From contig JAPDMB010000012.1 in NCBI GenBank assembly GCA_025920305.1, positions 1-12,661 on the forward strand: 12,661 nt of DNA. Reading direction: 5' to 3'. This DNA comes from Candidatus Parvarchaeota archaeon (lineage in GTDB: Archaea > Nanobdellota > Nanobdellia > Parvarchaeales > Parvarchaeaceae). This document shows, one piece after another, positions 12,630 through 12,661 of the stretch (the first letter of the stretch is position 1; each line of letters opens with the position of its first letter). A program made the position numbers and the translations under genes. The notes beneath the pieces are model-generated. The model saw only the letters and a program-made list of their open reading frames with translations, had not been told where the DNA came from and did no database searches.

Positions 12630-12661
12630 ATATTAGTAGCAGTTATATTGAAGGGTATGAA

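Larger units (their letters stand above)
12555..12646 (+). repeat. 9-base direct repeat flanking the rtcB breakpoint
   Basis: AGCAGTTAT occurs at 12555-12563 and again at 12638-12646, 83 bases apart. The first copy begins one base from the aspartate codon where RtcB similarity ends. The repeat may mark a deletion, insertion or assembly join; the 74 bases between copies show no terminal inverted repeats. Confidence 0.35.

Noticed and set aside
12540..12661. Archaeal-type intron interrupting rtcB between a possible upstream exon ending ATACCC and GATGCG
   Set aside because: A short TCAA/TTGA pairing exists, but no flanking helix of a bulge-helix-bulge motif can form, and the supposed exon is better read as the start of a divergent gene (ATG at 12657).

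Overview
The window is a compact piece of an archaeal chromosome. The archaeal assignment rests on ribosomal protein S17e, an RqcH/NFACT protein, an RtcB-archease pair, a TrmB-type regulator, a KsgA/Dim1 methyltransferase with no bacterial context, and TATA boxes placed about 26 bases before starts. Several of these give nearly leaderless messages. ATA (Ile) and AGG/AGA (Arg) codons are used heavily throughout. The lineage cannot be fixed from the window. The small, tightly packed genes and short family members would fit a DPANN/Micrarchaeota-like or Thermoplasmata-like archaeon, but that is only a guess.

Layout, left to right. Positions 1-947 hold the 3' part of rqcH (ribosome quality control). 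Next come a small Toprim-domain protein (1015-1419) and a PrxQ/Bcp peroxiredoxin (1464-1931). A 268-base AT-rich gap leads to tRNA-Thr(GGU) on the minus strand (2200-2271), which shares a short divergent promoter region with a polytopic membrane protein related to nickel/cobalt permeases (2353-3276). On the minus strand follow ribosomal protein S17e (3269-3487) and a PRC-barrel protein (3552-3833). The plus strand then has a DUF1059 protein (4003-4191) and a zinc-ribbon protein translationally coupled to KsgA (4378-5480). A full SMC ATPase lies on the minus strand (5474-8806), then a ~280-base gap and a TrmB-family regulator (9085-9909). A spermidine-synthase-like methyltransferase (10114-10839) faces an rtcB-archease operon (12472-10843, minus).

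Many of the genes serve RNA and translation: rescue of stalled ribosomes (RqcH), a small-subunit protein (S17e), 16S rRNA dimethylation (KsgA), a tRNA, and RNA ligation with its activator (RtcB and archease). SMC serves chromosome organisation. No mobile element, CRISPR array or prophage is visible.

The most unusual points are four. (1) The rtcB frame is cut by in-frame stops just upstream of its conserved DxHxGYG segment, so the usual N-terminus is absent although catalytic residues remain. (2) A GC-rich stretch between trmB and the methyltransferase gene (about 9992-10093) can fold into two stable hairpins, ends in a T-run, and is preceded by its own TATA-like box: a candidate small RNA. 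(3) Two TACTAC/GTAGTA inverted repeats lie in the trmB promoter, one enclosing a TATA box. (4) The PRC-barrel gene has a ~68-nt leader with mutually exclusive pairings and an overlapping upstream ORF.
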